A stretch of DNA of 64,000 bases. It comes from Effrenium voratum (taxonomy: Eukaryota > Sar > Dinophyceae > Suessiales > Symbiodiniaceae). The notes under the pieces are model-generated. The model made no database searches, was not told the origin of the DNA, and saw only the letters and a program-made list of their open reading frames with translations. Of the stretch, positions 42,992 through 53,271 are shown in pieces. A program made the translations under genes and the position numbers. Where the stretch lies: assembly GCA_963377175.1 (NCBI GenBank), contig CAUJNA010003805.1:1397501-1461500 (forward strand), given 5' to 3'. The first letter of the stretch is position 1. The number at the start of each line of letters is the position of its first letter.

Positions 42992-44452
42992 TCACTTCCT
43001 CGCGTAATGCAAGCAAGAGCGAGTTTCAGTGGTGCCGGCTGAAGGCACTTTGCTCGAGCACGAAAACGCCGGAGGATCACACACACAATTAACGACGGTG
43101 TACAACTGAGTTTCTTTGGTTTCCCGACCAGCACAAGGTCCATGTTCATGGTTTCCATTACACTTCTTAGACAACGAGCTACCAAGTTCAAAGTTCCATG
43201 AAACAACTCTCCACGGTTTCTTGATTGGCAGGGGTTTCTTCGCATACCTTTGCTTCAAGCCGTAGCGACACCCATCAAACTCATGACTAGTACCATCATG
43301 AACGACCTCATGCAGTCTCTTGTCCTTCCAATAATCGCAACTTCCAGGCAACTCAAACAAAATCGCAGCACGTTTCGTCATGGCATGCCGTTTGATTTCA
43401 ACGAATCGTCCAAACAATTTCCAAAATTCGTTCTGTTTGGCCTCGATTTTCTCTGCGGTGTCAATTCCGCGAGTCTTGTTGAGGCGTGCCCATGATGATC
43501 CCCCCGTGCAAGGCCCGGCGAAGAACAACAAATCGGAAGGTTTAGTAAGCACATGTCTAGCGATTCTCCCCCCCTACTCGCTCATTAAGTCATCCACCAA
43601 AGTGATGGTCACGACCTGCGGTCCCGCATGACGGGCAAGGGTAGTGAACCAATTACGAGGCTCAGAACATGCCAACAACACAATGGGTCGAGACAAGTCA
43701 ACGCTATACAAGGTGACGATTGTGCGAGTTCTCATACCAGGAAGCGAGACATGCAACGGAGCGCGGAGCACACCACCGTCATGTTTGACCATCGCGAGTT
43801 CAATACCCGGCGCTAACTGTGGTTTGTGCTTCACCGCTATGCGATATGGGACAAAACAACGACCAGGAACAAATTGTTCATGACTGGGACAACGCATAAG
43901 CAGCTTCAACCGGAGCAACGTTCCCGGAGCAAGGTCATTGACGCATTTTAATTCAAGACGCTCGTTCGACAGTTCCTCAACGAATGCAGCCAGCAAGGAC
44001 TGCATGTCAACATCTCCGGACCCAACATGAATTGGTCGTGGTCGCGGAGATTGCTCCCGCGCCGGCACAGCAACCGGAACGGGATGAAACTGCCAAACTG
44101 CGCGTTCAACCCACCCATCAATCCGTGCACATTGCAACCCAGGGTCAACCCTGTCCTCAACCTTAAGCCATGACCCGTTCCTCAGAAACCAAGTGGAACG
44201 AAGCCACTTGCTCCCAAACGGTGTCACGACCGCGAGCGGAGGTTTGACACGCATCAGTCTAGGCCCTTTGGCAACAACAACCGGGTCATGTCCTTCATGC
44301 TCATGCAATCCTTCCTTGGATGTCAGTCCGGGCCACCACAGGTCCGGGGGCATGATCGGAATGTGTGTGTACGGAAATGTGGGTACTCCGTCAACTGTTC
44401 CCGAAGCAGTCTGCATGGTCCCTTTTATGGGATCACACGTAGGTGTGAGCAT
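42992..44452 (-). pseudogene. Element 1 post-RNase H ORF with methyltransferase-like PC motif, one in-frame stop
   Basis: Two frames in the same phase (44452-43574 and on to 42992) are separated only by a TAG at 43574-43576. The first part (about 290 residues) is unrecognised. The second has FFAGPCTGGSSWARLN, AILFELPGSCDYWKD, FDGCRYGLKQRY, KPWRVVSWN and CNGNHEHGPCAG. This order is familiar from dinoflagellate retroelement proteins and recalls the Pro-Cys loop of cytosine-C5 methyltransferases, but other signature motifs were not found. Function unknown. Either a dead codon or readthrough splits it. Confidence 0.5.
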
Positions 44453-45036
44453 CCAGGGTCAGACAGCAAACTCGGGTCGAGCAGACCAATCTGCAAACAT
44501 GCATGTTTCCACTTGCGTCCATCATTGAACGCCTTGGTGTACATGTCAGCCGCCATTCTGTCGGTGACTTCATACGCCAAGTACATGTAATCACGTGTGA
44601 ACATCTCATGCATCCACGAAATGCAAACACCATGGCTCCTCTCAAGGTGGCGCATCGTAGGGTTTCTCCCCGACCGCACGACACCGATCATAGCCTTGTT
44701 ATCGTCATAGAACACGAAGCTCGGCGACTTCTTGAGAATCCGCTGCAACAACTTAAGAGCAGGCATACCCATGGCCCTTATGGCAACGTCGGCCGCAACA
44801 ATTTCGGCCTCAGGAGTTGAGTGACTCACGCAACCCTGTCTTTTGGAGCTGCCAGACAACGGAAATCGTGTATTAGGTCCTTGTATATTCAAGTGCCCAC
44901 CAGAGGTGGAACGCAATGATTCAACACATCCTGCAAAATCAGCGTCAGCATACAAGGCCAGGCGCACATCGTCCATGGGGTCTCCGACCCAACCGACCAT
45001 GCGCCAGTGTTTCGTATGATGCACATAACACATCAA
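44425..45036 (-). pseudogene. Element 1 RNase H
   Basis: RNase H of the copia type: RLALYADADFAGC (first Asp), SHSTPEAEIVAADVAIRA (Glu), FVFYDDNKAMIG (second Asp) and RMAADMYTKAF near the end. It degrades RNA in RNA-DNA hybrids during cDNA synthesis. The active-site residues are present. It is out of frame with the RT by an indel near 45030, so a fused RT-RNase H would need a shift. Confidence 0.7.
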
Positions 45037-46243
45037 ACCTGTGCACGTTCCGTGCCAGGCGATTCACTTGCCGCAACAGATCGAAGCGGGCAATCCGCGC
45101 ACCGTACAGCAACTTCATTAGTACGCTAGCGGCATGCGGAGCAAGGTGTCCACGCACGGGCTCCTTCGTGGCCAACTCAGGAGTCCCTCCCCGCTGGTCC
45201 GGCACTGTGGCAGAACCGTCGGTGGGCACAAGATTGTTACACCAATTGCACACGACTGACGGTCCCTCTCTTGCAGGCTTCCGTGAGACGTGATTCTTTG
45301 TTTCTTCATGCAACTCAGGGGTGACAACCTTATTCAACTTTACATCGCCCGCCACCTCAAGATAGCGGTCGACACAGGAACGTAGGAACTGTTCCATGTC
45401 ATAGGTCACCGTTGTGACGCGGTGTCCGTTCCCAAGTGTGACGTTTCCCTTGCTTTGATTACAACCAAGGTACATGTCAAATCCAGTCTCGGGTTCAATC
45501 TTCAAACGTGTACGCAACATGCTCCATCCCTGGGCAAGGTTCTTCTGTGGCCCCGCCATTTTGAAGTCATCAACATACACAACCAGAACAAGTTGGAGCT
45601 TTTCATGAATGTACACTGACGGCCATTCCTCACCGATGGGTTCAAAGCCAACGGCGCGCACCGATTCATCACAGTGCTGCTCCCAAAATGTTCCCGCATC
45701 GGGATGTCCATACAGTGCCTTCCTCAGTGGAACAACTGGCCTCCTGTACTTACCCCAATTACACTCACTCGGCACAGCCTCAGGTGGCAATTCTATCCAA
45801 CATGGCGTGCCCCTCAGTGTGGCCTGAATATACGCTTGCACAGCGTCGGCCATCTGCACATCCCAACCATCATGACAACCCAAGAAGTCCGCCCAGCGCG
45901 AGGCCTCAAACGAAGCAGGAGAGTTCCCCAGGTATTGAAACATCGCAGCTTCAAAGCTTTGATTCTTCACTTGGTTCCCCAGCAACACGCCTCTACCCTT
46001 GAAGTTTCTCTTGGGATCGCCAACAGGCAACTGTGAGTGCTTTTCAACGCAAATGCCATGCGCGCGAGCCATATGTATCTCTTCCCCTTTCGCTTTTGCC
46101 TCCTTGACCACAGCGTCATATTCTCGCACTGCACCAAGGTCGAAGACGCCCTGGTCGATTAATCCCGACCATTCTTTCTTCATGGACGCCAGGGCATCAG
46201 GGTTGGTCAACATCTCTTTTCGGCCAACCGGCCTGGCCACCAA
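44945..46243 (-). pseudogene. Element 1 reverse transcriptase (RVT_2)
   Basis: Seen: KRNFKGRGVLLGNQVKNQ, the palm segment DGWDVQMADAVQAYIQA (first Asp; usual form D-K-AFL), VPLRKALYGHPDAGTFWEQH and the active site LVVYVDDFKMAG. The C-terminal thumb-like part leads to RNase H in another frame. It copies element RNA into cDNA. It overlaps the integrase frame by 47 bp, so a frameshift lies near 46220. Confidence 0.75.
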
Positions 46244-48782
46244 TGCGTCGAAGAATCGAACAACTTTCGCGGCTTTCTCTGTGCTGTATTAGCTCAGAGG
46301 TCACGCACGGCATCGATGGGTGTTTCTTAGCTGCGCCATCTTCTCCTATTGCGGGCAACGCGAGCGGTACTTTTCCTGAGACTACCTCAGCAGACTCCTC
46401 CCATTCGTACCAGGTAAAATCCGTCTGCGTATCATCCGCAGGATCCGTCCCCGATATTAGTTCAGCTTCGTCTCTCTGACGCTCAATGACTGACGCAACT
46501 GCCTTCGTCCAATTTGGAGTCGACCTCGATCGCTCCTCAGATTTGAACTTCCAGGCGTATATGACGACCAGACACACAAATTCTTTCTCAAGCTGATCAT
46601 TTCGTCCCACGACGTCTTGGGATTGCTTGGAATCCATGAGGACAACCACTCCGTCAACAGGATTTACAACTATCTTGACCCAATCAAGCTCAGCCAACTG
46701 TTTCCCATCCTGTGGGTTCTTGATCTTTGACACGTTCTTCCGCAATCCCCAATTGTACTGCCATTCAACTCCACCCCAGCGGTTCCGAAGCATTTCTCGA
46801 ATTCTCTTACCACCGGGCATCTGCAATTTCTGCGTCTCAGCCGGCGCAGAAGTCTCGGATTCTTTACTCTTGGGTCCGTCTTTCTTCTTCTTGCCACCGC
46901 CCTTCACCTCGGCTTTCTCATCCTCGGTGTAGTATTTCCTCATCATTGCCCATTCATCAGGAGTGTATTCTGGAGGTCTCGTTGTCTTCATCAGCCTGAA
47001 GCCGTCCTTCCCAACGGGATACGGTCTTCCCGCCTTGTCGATCTTAACCTCCCTGCCATCATTGTTGATGTATGTTATGCCATCCCCAGGTAGTCCAGCT
47101 GACACATGTGGAAGGTCGGGCTTCGCAACTTCCTCATCGCCCTTAGCGTGTCCATTGCCTTTTCCTTTTGACGAGCTCGGTCTAGCGTCCTCTTCTTCTA
47201 CATGATCCCCCCGATCTCCGACAAGTATCTCCGGACCTTCGTCAAGCAGTAGACCAGCGATCCGATCGACCTCATCGTCAAGCAGTCGCTTTTCGTCACT
47301 CTGCAATAACTCGGGCTCGTAGTCCTCATCTTCGACCAGGCGATCACGTGCATCCAGACCGATTGCATCAACATACATTTCAATTCCCTCCAAAGTTTCA
47401 TTCGCAGCTTTGTACTTCTGTTGTATTGGGAATGTCAAGGGTGATTTGAGGATCATCCTCTCCGTTTGATGTGGCATTCTCAATCGAGGTGGAACCTTTG
47501 CCTTCTTGATGTTCAGTTCTGCACCTGCAAACGCAGTGAGGGCCCAAGCCCGATACTTGTTCGCCCAATGCATCCCGGTACTCAACACATATCCAGCAAA
47601 TATACCAGTTTCCCCCCTCGGCTCGAATTTCTCCCTCTTCTCTCCTCGTGCTTCACTCGGCTTGAAGTCCACAAGCGCACCGAAAGGTATCTTCTCCCCT
47701 TTGAACTCCTCACCATGCAGCCTCAACCAAGCGCTTGATCCATTCACCTCTTCGACGTTCATCAAGTGGCACAGCGTGGTAATGGCCTGCGCCCAGTAGC
47801 ACGTGGGTAGACCGGCATGTACAAGACAGGCCGAAGTCTGGTCAATGATGAATTGATTTGTTCTCTCAGCAAGGGAATTGTTCTGCGGTCGTCCGGGCAA
47901 GGACAGGTCGTGGTTCAGTTTCAGTTCCACGCATGCGTTGATCAGTTCTGGACCATCGTCCGAGTACACCTGCTTGATCTTCCTCCTCCCGCAGAAGTGC
48001 TTGATAGCCCTGACAACAGAGTCAGTATCCCTTCTCGCAGTTGGATAAGCCATGATGAGCCCAGTATATATGTCTCGAATGATGAGCGCATACCTGCCTT
48101 CCACCTCATGGTCTCCCGATGCCGTCACGAAATCGAACGTCACCAGGTCCCCGAGCGTCTTTACCTCCCTCTTGAAGGCTCCCGTTCTTGATCTGAAGTG
48201 TCTCATCTTTGCCTTGACGCACGATTCACAGAAAGGGTTTCGATACCTGTGGGTAAGCAAATGAGCAATAGAGTTGGCGTCCCTCTTGAGGACTCCCACT
48301 TTCCTTTTGATCGATGACCCTTCGTACACATCGACTTCGATTCCAGCATCTGGATCATCCTCATCAACCTCTTCCTCGTTAGCTTCAGCATCACCATTTC
48401 GACATGGGACTGGCCCAACGTCTACTGGCACTTCCTCGGCAACAGGAGGCGGGCGCACTGGACCGGCTCCCCCGAATGGTCCGAAGTCGAACGCTCCATG
48501 ATGATGTTCGTCCTCGACCTCTGCGGATTCACCGACAGCGGCGGGTATGACATCATTGTCATCACCATAATCTTGATCTGCCTCATCGTTCGTGACCAAT
48601 GCCAATACTTCCAAAAAGTGCTCCTTGAGGTCGTCAATTGTAGGACAATGCCTGTTACTCCGAAGCTTACCATCGCTCACGAGGTACGGGATGTCATCCT
48701 TGACCTGTAAGTGTACGAATCCCTGCTTTGGTGTAACCATGAAAGGTAGTTCCAGTGAAAAGCATATCCCATCTTCATGCAC
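46197..48782 (-). pseudogene. Element 1 integrase and long C-terminal linker
   Basis: 861 codons. Starts in the protease tail (VTPKQGFVHLQVKDDIPYLV), then the zinc region (AHLLTHRYRNPFCESCVKAK), and the DDE core: D in VTFDFVTASGD, D in VYSDDGPELI, E in NNSLAERTNQFI. After the core comes FGALVDFKPSEARG, then an acidic/Lys-rich linker of some 350 residues with a nuclear-signal-like KKKKDGPKSK and a WGGVEWQYNWGLRK block that precedes RT in dinoflagellate copia elements. Integrase joins cDNA to target DNA; the 5-bp target duplication fits. It is out of frame with protease and RT. Confidence 0.75.
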
Positions 48783-49894
48783 CTTCTCCCTATTGACAAC
48801 ACTGTGGGTGTCTCATCCAACACATGCGGCTCGACAGTCTCGTCCAACTCGTCCACGACTATCTTGGCCACGTCAGATGTGGAAGTGGAGCCATTTGCGG
48901 TTTGAAACACAATCTCATCATCATCTTTCACAATATCAACACCCAGGCTCTTTGCCTTGGCTCGTCCAATGAGATCATGACCGCATCCGGTGTCCATCAA
49001 CCACTTCACCCGTTTACTGATGCACGTTGACATTGCGAACACATTCTTCGGCAGACCATGCTGTTTCTTCCAGTCGATGGCCGCTTCCTTGATCTCGTCC
49101 TTGTTTCGATCATATTCGAACACGATGGTGCTCTCCTTGGTCACCGGAAAGTAGTGTTTTCTGTATACATCTCCCACCACCTCTTCCAGTATCTTTGCTC
49201 TTATCAATGATCGCTGGACTTGATAGGCTGATAATTCTCGATGATCACTGCTTTTAAGCTTCTTCTCATCGACATGCACGTACTGGTAAGGACCATCCTC
49301 ATTGCCGTACCACTCTCCCTTTCGTTCCCATTGCCTACTCTCGTCTTCAAGATAGGTGATCTCCCCGTTCTCGTCGACGTCGAGTACTTCTTTGAACCAC
49401 ACCATTTTCTCGGGGATCTCGGACTCGCCAGACCATCTTGACGATTCACTCATTGCATCGTCATCACGCTCGTGGTAGACAGTCTCGGTCTCGTCCGGCT
49501 CGACATGATCAACGTCCTTCTTGAAGCTGACCTTTCCCGCAGGTGCCGATTGCTTCAAGACTATCGCAGGCATGGCGATGGCCCTTCTCACAATCGCTGG
49601 CGCTGCGTTCTTGGCGGCAGCCTTCGACTTGGCTTGCGCCTTGTCACTTGACGTTGCCGGAGCCGAGTTGTTCTTGAAGATCTCGTGCTTATATTTGCAA
49701 GCACTCCCTTTCTCACACTTTCCCTTCTGGAACGCGAAGCATACTCCATCCTCCTTCTTCGGTGATGACGATCTGGATTTGGACTTCCCCTTCCCTTTCC
49801 CTTTGGGCAGGTTCTCCAGCTTGTGTTCCGTCTTCTTGCTGTGGGAAAACGTGCCTTCAAGCATCCCTTCTCCGCCTTGAAGTGATACCAACAT
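48677..49894 (-). pseudogene. Element 1 CCCH zinc finger and aspartic protease
   Basis: Carries a CCCH finger CFAFQKGKCEKGSACKYKH (C-x7-C-x5-C-x3-H) in a Lys-rich context, then a long polar region, the protease active site KWLMDTGCGHDLIG (DTG intact), and the flap-side motif PTVLSIGRRCM. CCCH fingers replace the usual zinc knuckle of retroviral gag in these elements. A first Cys-His stretch (CWYHFKAEKGC) lies just upstream in the gag frame, so a -1 shift is needed near 49880. A second shift is needed near 48750 to enter integrase. Confidence 0.65.
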
Positions 49895-50844
49895 GGGTTC
49901 TCTTGGTTTCCGCTCGGACTCTTGCCTCTGTCGTTGGCACCGTCGGACTTGCCGCTCTTGCCAGCGTGACCCTTTGCCTTGGCCTTCGGGAGCACAGGAG
50001 CGGCGTCAGGTCCATTGGATTTCCCCTTCTTGCCTTTGCCACTCTGGCCCTCCTGCTTGCCAGCAGCCGGAGCTGCATCTTTGCCGCCTGATCTCATCAT
50101 TGACTTGACCGACTTCTCCTTCATGTCGAGCATCAGATCCTCGCGATCCGATTTGATTTGGTGGTCAATCAATGCCAGTAAGAATTCATACGACTTTTGA
50201 GGATGTTTGTCTGGCAGCCGATGATAGGCATTCAGACCAAATTCCATCTTCCTGCTCCCTTTGATCTTTCTATACAGAATATCTCTGAGGGCCAGCATGC
50301 TGGGTCTATCCTCGCTCCTCATCTTCAGCGGCAAATCATACCACTTGTTCCTGAATGCAACCAAATTCTTGTCTCCAGGGAAGTCAAGGTTGAATAAGTG
50401 CTCGATGTGGTAGACAAGGTCCGTTCGATCAGATGTCCTGAATGATTGCATAACCAATGCCACCAACTCTCGTCCCTTCACGATCACCCCTTGTTGATGT
50501 CGTAGTTCCGAGTGTCGCGTAGCGGCGAGGTACACGTCTTTGGCTTCGTCAGGTGCTTGTCTCAACATGTTCTGCATTCCCATGGCCATTTTGATATCTA
50601 TTGTAGCGAATCTATCGCCGCCGAAGTCGCTCAGCAGATTGAGGTCTGGGTTCAACCCAAGAGCCTGTTCCAACCATTTCGTCCATGCGTCGGTATCTGG
50701 ATCTGCGCATGCACTTAGCACATTCATCAGCAATTGCATTTTCCAGTTGTCGAGCTGATGGATCTTTGGCCAAGGGGGGGATAGATACCCTCTCAGCTTC
50801 TTTCCTTGAAATCCTCGGTCTCTCGTTCTTGATCTCGCGATCAT
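49588..50844 (-). pseudogene. Element 1 gag, capsid-like part
   Basis: Helical core (PKIHQLDNWKMQLLMNVLSA; WTKWLEQALGLNPDLNLLSD; DIKMAMGMQNMLRQAPDEAK; HLFNLDFPGDKNLVAFRNKW) followed by a Gly/Lys-rich nucleic-acid-binding linker. This matches the region conserved in dinoflagellate copia gag and probably forms particles. It is in a different phase from the upstream gag frame. The shift falls at a run of seven C on the minus strand (plus-strand G7 at 50774-50780), and the true frame leaves this ORF near 49880. Confidence 0.65.
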
Positions 50845-52693
50845 CCCTCAATCTCCTGCGCCCCCTCCGTGTCCGATTATCATCTTCTTCTTCTTCCTCG
50901 TCCTCCTCATCCTCTTCGTCGTCGTCATCCTCGTCCTCATCGTCGGGTGGATCACCTGGAGGTCCTCCCCCACCACCTGTTAGGCTCAATTGACGTCGAT
51001 CTGGCCCTTGTCGATTTCCATTGGGCGAGAATCCACCGTAATCCAATGGGGGTGTAGTACCGTCGTTTCCACCTCCATTACCACCACCACCAGTCGTAGT
51101 AGCGGATTGTGGGATACGCCCAACAACCCCTTGCATCTGTGATAGGTGTACATCGATCATTGGATCACCGAAAGACGGAAAGAGAATCGAACCTGGCACT
51201 AGCGACAAATTAGGGATCAGATTAGATGATGATGACGGGTGTAACCCAGTCACCTTCTTGTCTTCCCTAGCCGAACTAGTTTGGGGTCCTCCCTCAGCGC
51301 GTTTCACTACTGCTCGTTCACGATGTCCATCCTTACTGCTCGAGGCTTCCTGGGGCTCCAGCTTCTTGAGTGTCCTGAGCTCCTCATTATCCGCATCGAG
51401 CTGACGAACGAAGCTCTCTTCTTGTTTGAGCGTCGCCTCCCGCTCCTTCAGTTATCCCTGAAGTTCGCGCATCTCCTCGAGGTACTCGTCATACACTCCT
51501 TTAGCTGTCATTTTCCAGCACTCGGCCTCTTTCGATTTCTCGTCCATCGTGCACCAAACTCTTGTTTGTGCTTCTCTGACCTGGGCCAATTCCAAGATTG
51601 CATCCTGACGATGACCACCCTCGATAGCAATCATCTGATTCTTCTTCGACACGTCGGATTCATACTGTTTGATGATCTCTTCCTTCTCGCGAAGCAAGCA
51701 TTCTGCTCTTTTCGATTCTTGCTCTGCAAAAGTCGTAACGTCGTTCAGTCTCGTCATCAGCTGCTCCCTGGAGTCCTCCATCGAGTACACCTCGGGGCGT
51801 TTGACGAGTGCATGTTCCAACTGTGATTTCAGACTTCGAACCATCTCCTCTTCGTTGAACTTCTCGATAGATGTAGATGATTCAATACCTCTGATCTGTT
51901 GCTGATAAACTGATATCTGTTGTGAAGCCTCACGGCGTATCTGATTTGCATGTATTGCTGATTCCTGTGCAGCCGACTTCTCGCTTGCCATATAGGATCT
52001 CATCACTGCAATCTCCCGTTTCTGCTCCGTTATAGTTCCCTCAGCTTGTCTCATCTGTAGCATCATAACATTCGACTCCATGTCCTTCTTCTCCCCGTAT
52101 TGATATGCGTTTATTTCCACCTTGCGCATCTGTTGGGCTTCCTCCTCAAACTTGCGCCAGGCCTCCGCCATGTGATGTTGGTGATGACTTACAAGATGTC
52201 CCGATTGCTTGCTGGCAATCTCACATCGTCTCTCCAGCTCTTGGATCCGGATGGTGCTCCCATAGTCTTCTTGGTGAAGATTCGCCATTGCTGCCGACAT
52301 TTCATCAAGTGTCTTCTGATACTCCCCGATCTCCATCTCCATCTTATTCTTTTCTTTGATCGCGGCGCGAAACTCGGCACTCGTGGGTGATTTGGATCTC
52401 CCACCTTTCGATGTCGACCTCACGCCCTTCTGCGACGTCCGCGGTGTCGCAGGTGAAGATGATGATCTTCTTGGTGGAGATTCTCTTTGCTTCGACTCCT
52501 GATGAATAGCGATCTGTTTCCATGACCTCGTAGGTGTAGACATATCGCTGAATAGTGCGGATCCTCCGCTCCCAGGTTCGTCCTGTGAATCTGCAACCAA
52601 ATCCATCACCGCAGGAAGAGCCATCAATCCATTTGATCCCTCTGAGCTGTCGTTCCCAAAAGTTGCAGTACTTGGGCTCGCTGAAGATGCCAT
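50612..52693 (-). pseudogene. Element 1 gag, N-terminal coiled-coil part with one in-frame stop
   Basis: ATG at 52693 (MASSASPSTATFG), about 100 bp inside the 5' LTR. A 413-codon frame rich in heptad-like Glu/Gln/Lys/Leu segments stops at TAA (51452-51454). Beyond the stop the same phase continues as LKEREATLKQEESFVRQL, still coiled coil, through a Gly-rich and then a very acidic stretch (DDDDEEDEEDEEEEEDD) to 50612. One codon change such as CAA to TAA would explain the stop; readthrough is the alternative. The real protein leaves this frame near 50780. Confidence 0.6.
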
Positions 52694-52772
52694 TGTACCG
52701 TGTAGGTTATTGTCCCTCTATTGTTCCTGTACCCGCAATAAACCAGCTGTCTCTCCGTCCAGTGTAGAGCTT

Positions 52773-52791
52773 GCCGATACGGCTGATAACC
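52773..52791 (-). promoter_or_regulatory. Element 1 candidate primer-binding site
   Basis: Minus strand directly after the 5' LTR reads GGTTATCAGCCGTATC. It shares TATCAG with the TGGTATCAGAGC-type initiator-Met tRNA primer site of many copia elements, but lacks a clean TGG start. Weak. Confidence 0.35.
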
Positions 52792-53143
52792 TGTCAAGAG
52801 ACGGCAAGGTGACGTCCCGTGGGACGCTGTCCACCGAACCCTCCAGCTTTGTACCCAACCACGTAGAAAGGTGTATACGGTCAAACCGTTATAGCCGAAC
52901 CCGTGTAAACTGTTGTAAGGGATAAGAACCAATAACCACGATGGTGTTCCCGGCAGCTGCAGCACGAATGAAGTATTTTCCACTCTCTATGGTCGATCAC
53001 GTACAAACGTAGTTCATGCAAGACCTTGAGCCCTACTCGTGACTTGAGCCAAATTTGGCAATCAATGGAACCATGTAACCAACACCAACACGGACCTCAG
53101 AACAGCTTCCCAATTTAGGCACGGGGCCAGGAGGGTTTTAACA
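52792..53143 (-). repeat. Element 1 5' LTR (352 bp)
   Basis: Same ends as the left LTR, with no substitutions between the two. It carries an extra TGG (near 52818) and an extra AGC (near 53047). The latter creates ATTTGGCTCAAG on the minus strand, matching the spliced-leader 3' end at 11 of 12 positions. A TATA-like GGCTATAACGG lies on the minus strand near 52895. It is followed by the target duplication AGAAG at 53144-53148. Confidence 0.9.
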
Positions 53144-53271
53144 AGAAGAGTTTCGATCTTGGATGTGAATATGAGGAACTCACTGTTCTGCCTCCGAAAA
53201 TTAAAGAAACTGAGGAGCCTGTAAAGATACACGTTCGTGGTACCCTTCAGGACGTACTGCTTCAGCGTGTT
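53144..53271 (-). pseudogene. Element 2 gag fragment on the far side of Element 1
   Basis: Minus frame VYLYRLLSFFNFRRQNSEFL, then FTSKIETLL, reads in phase into MRLKAAWMDLMHAY at 35256 once Element 1 and one AGAAG copy are discounted. It is cut at 53271, where repeat Y starts (CAGTTGACAAT). Confidence 0.7.

Larger units (their letters stand above)
35257..53143 (-). mobile_element. Element 1: 17.9-kb copia-type LTR retrotransposon with extra ORFs
   Basis: Complete by structure. The LTRs (35257-35602 and 52792-53143) start TG and end CA. They are flanked by a 5-bp target duplication AGAAG (35252-35256 and 53144-53148), and a polypurine tract abuts the 3' LTR. Minus-strand order: 5' LTR, coiled-coil gag, CCCH zinc fingers, protease, integrase, RT, RNase H, methyltransferase-like domain, spacer, then about 6.4 kb of tail ORFs including a Tpt1-like enzyme, 3' LTR. 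Usual copia elements are 5-9 kb. The LTRs differ only by two 3-bp indels, so insertion is recent, yet coding frames are broken. Confidence 0.85.
22675..53271 (-). mobile_element. Element 2: old copia-like retrotransposon, nested and 5'-truncated
   Basis: Order in minus orientation: gag fragment (53271-53144), rest of gag (35256-34304), protease, integrase N-terminus, linker, reverse transcriptase, RNase H, endonuclease-like tail (29305-27640, then 23543-22675). It is interrupted by Element 1 (35257-53143) and by the DDE transposon (23544-27637). Without the inserts it would be about 8.6 kb. No LTRs are found at its outer ends: the 5' end stops within gag at 53271, where repeat Y begins, and the 3' frame stops at 22675 beside a foldback fragment. 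Numerous frameshifts make it a fossil. Confidence 0.75.
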
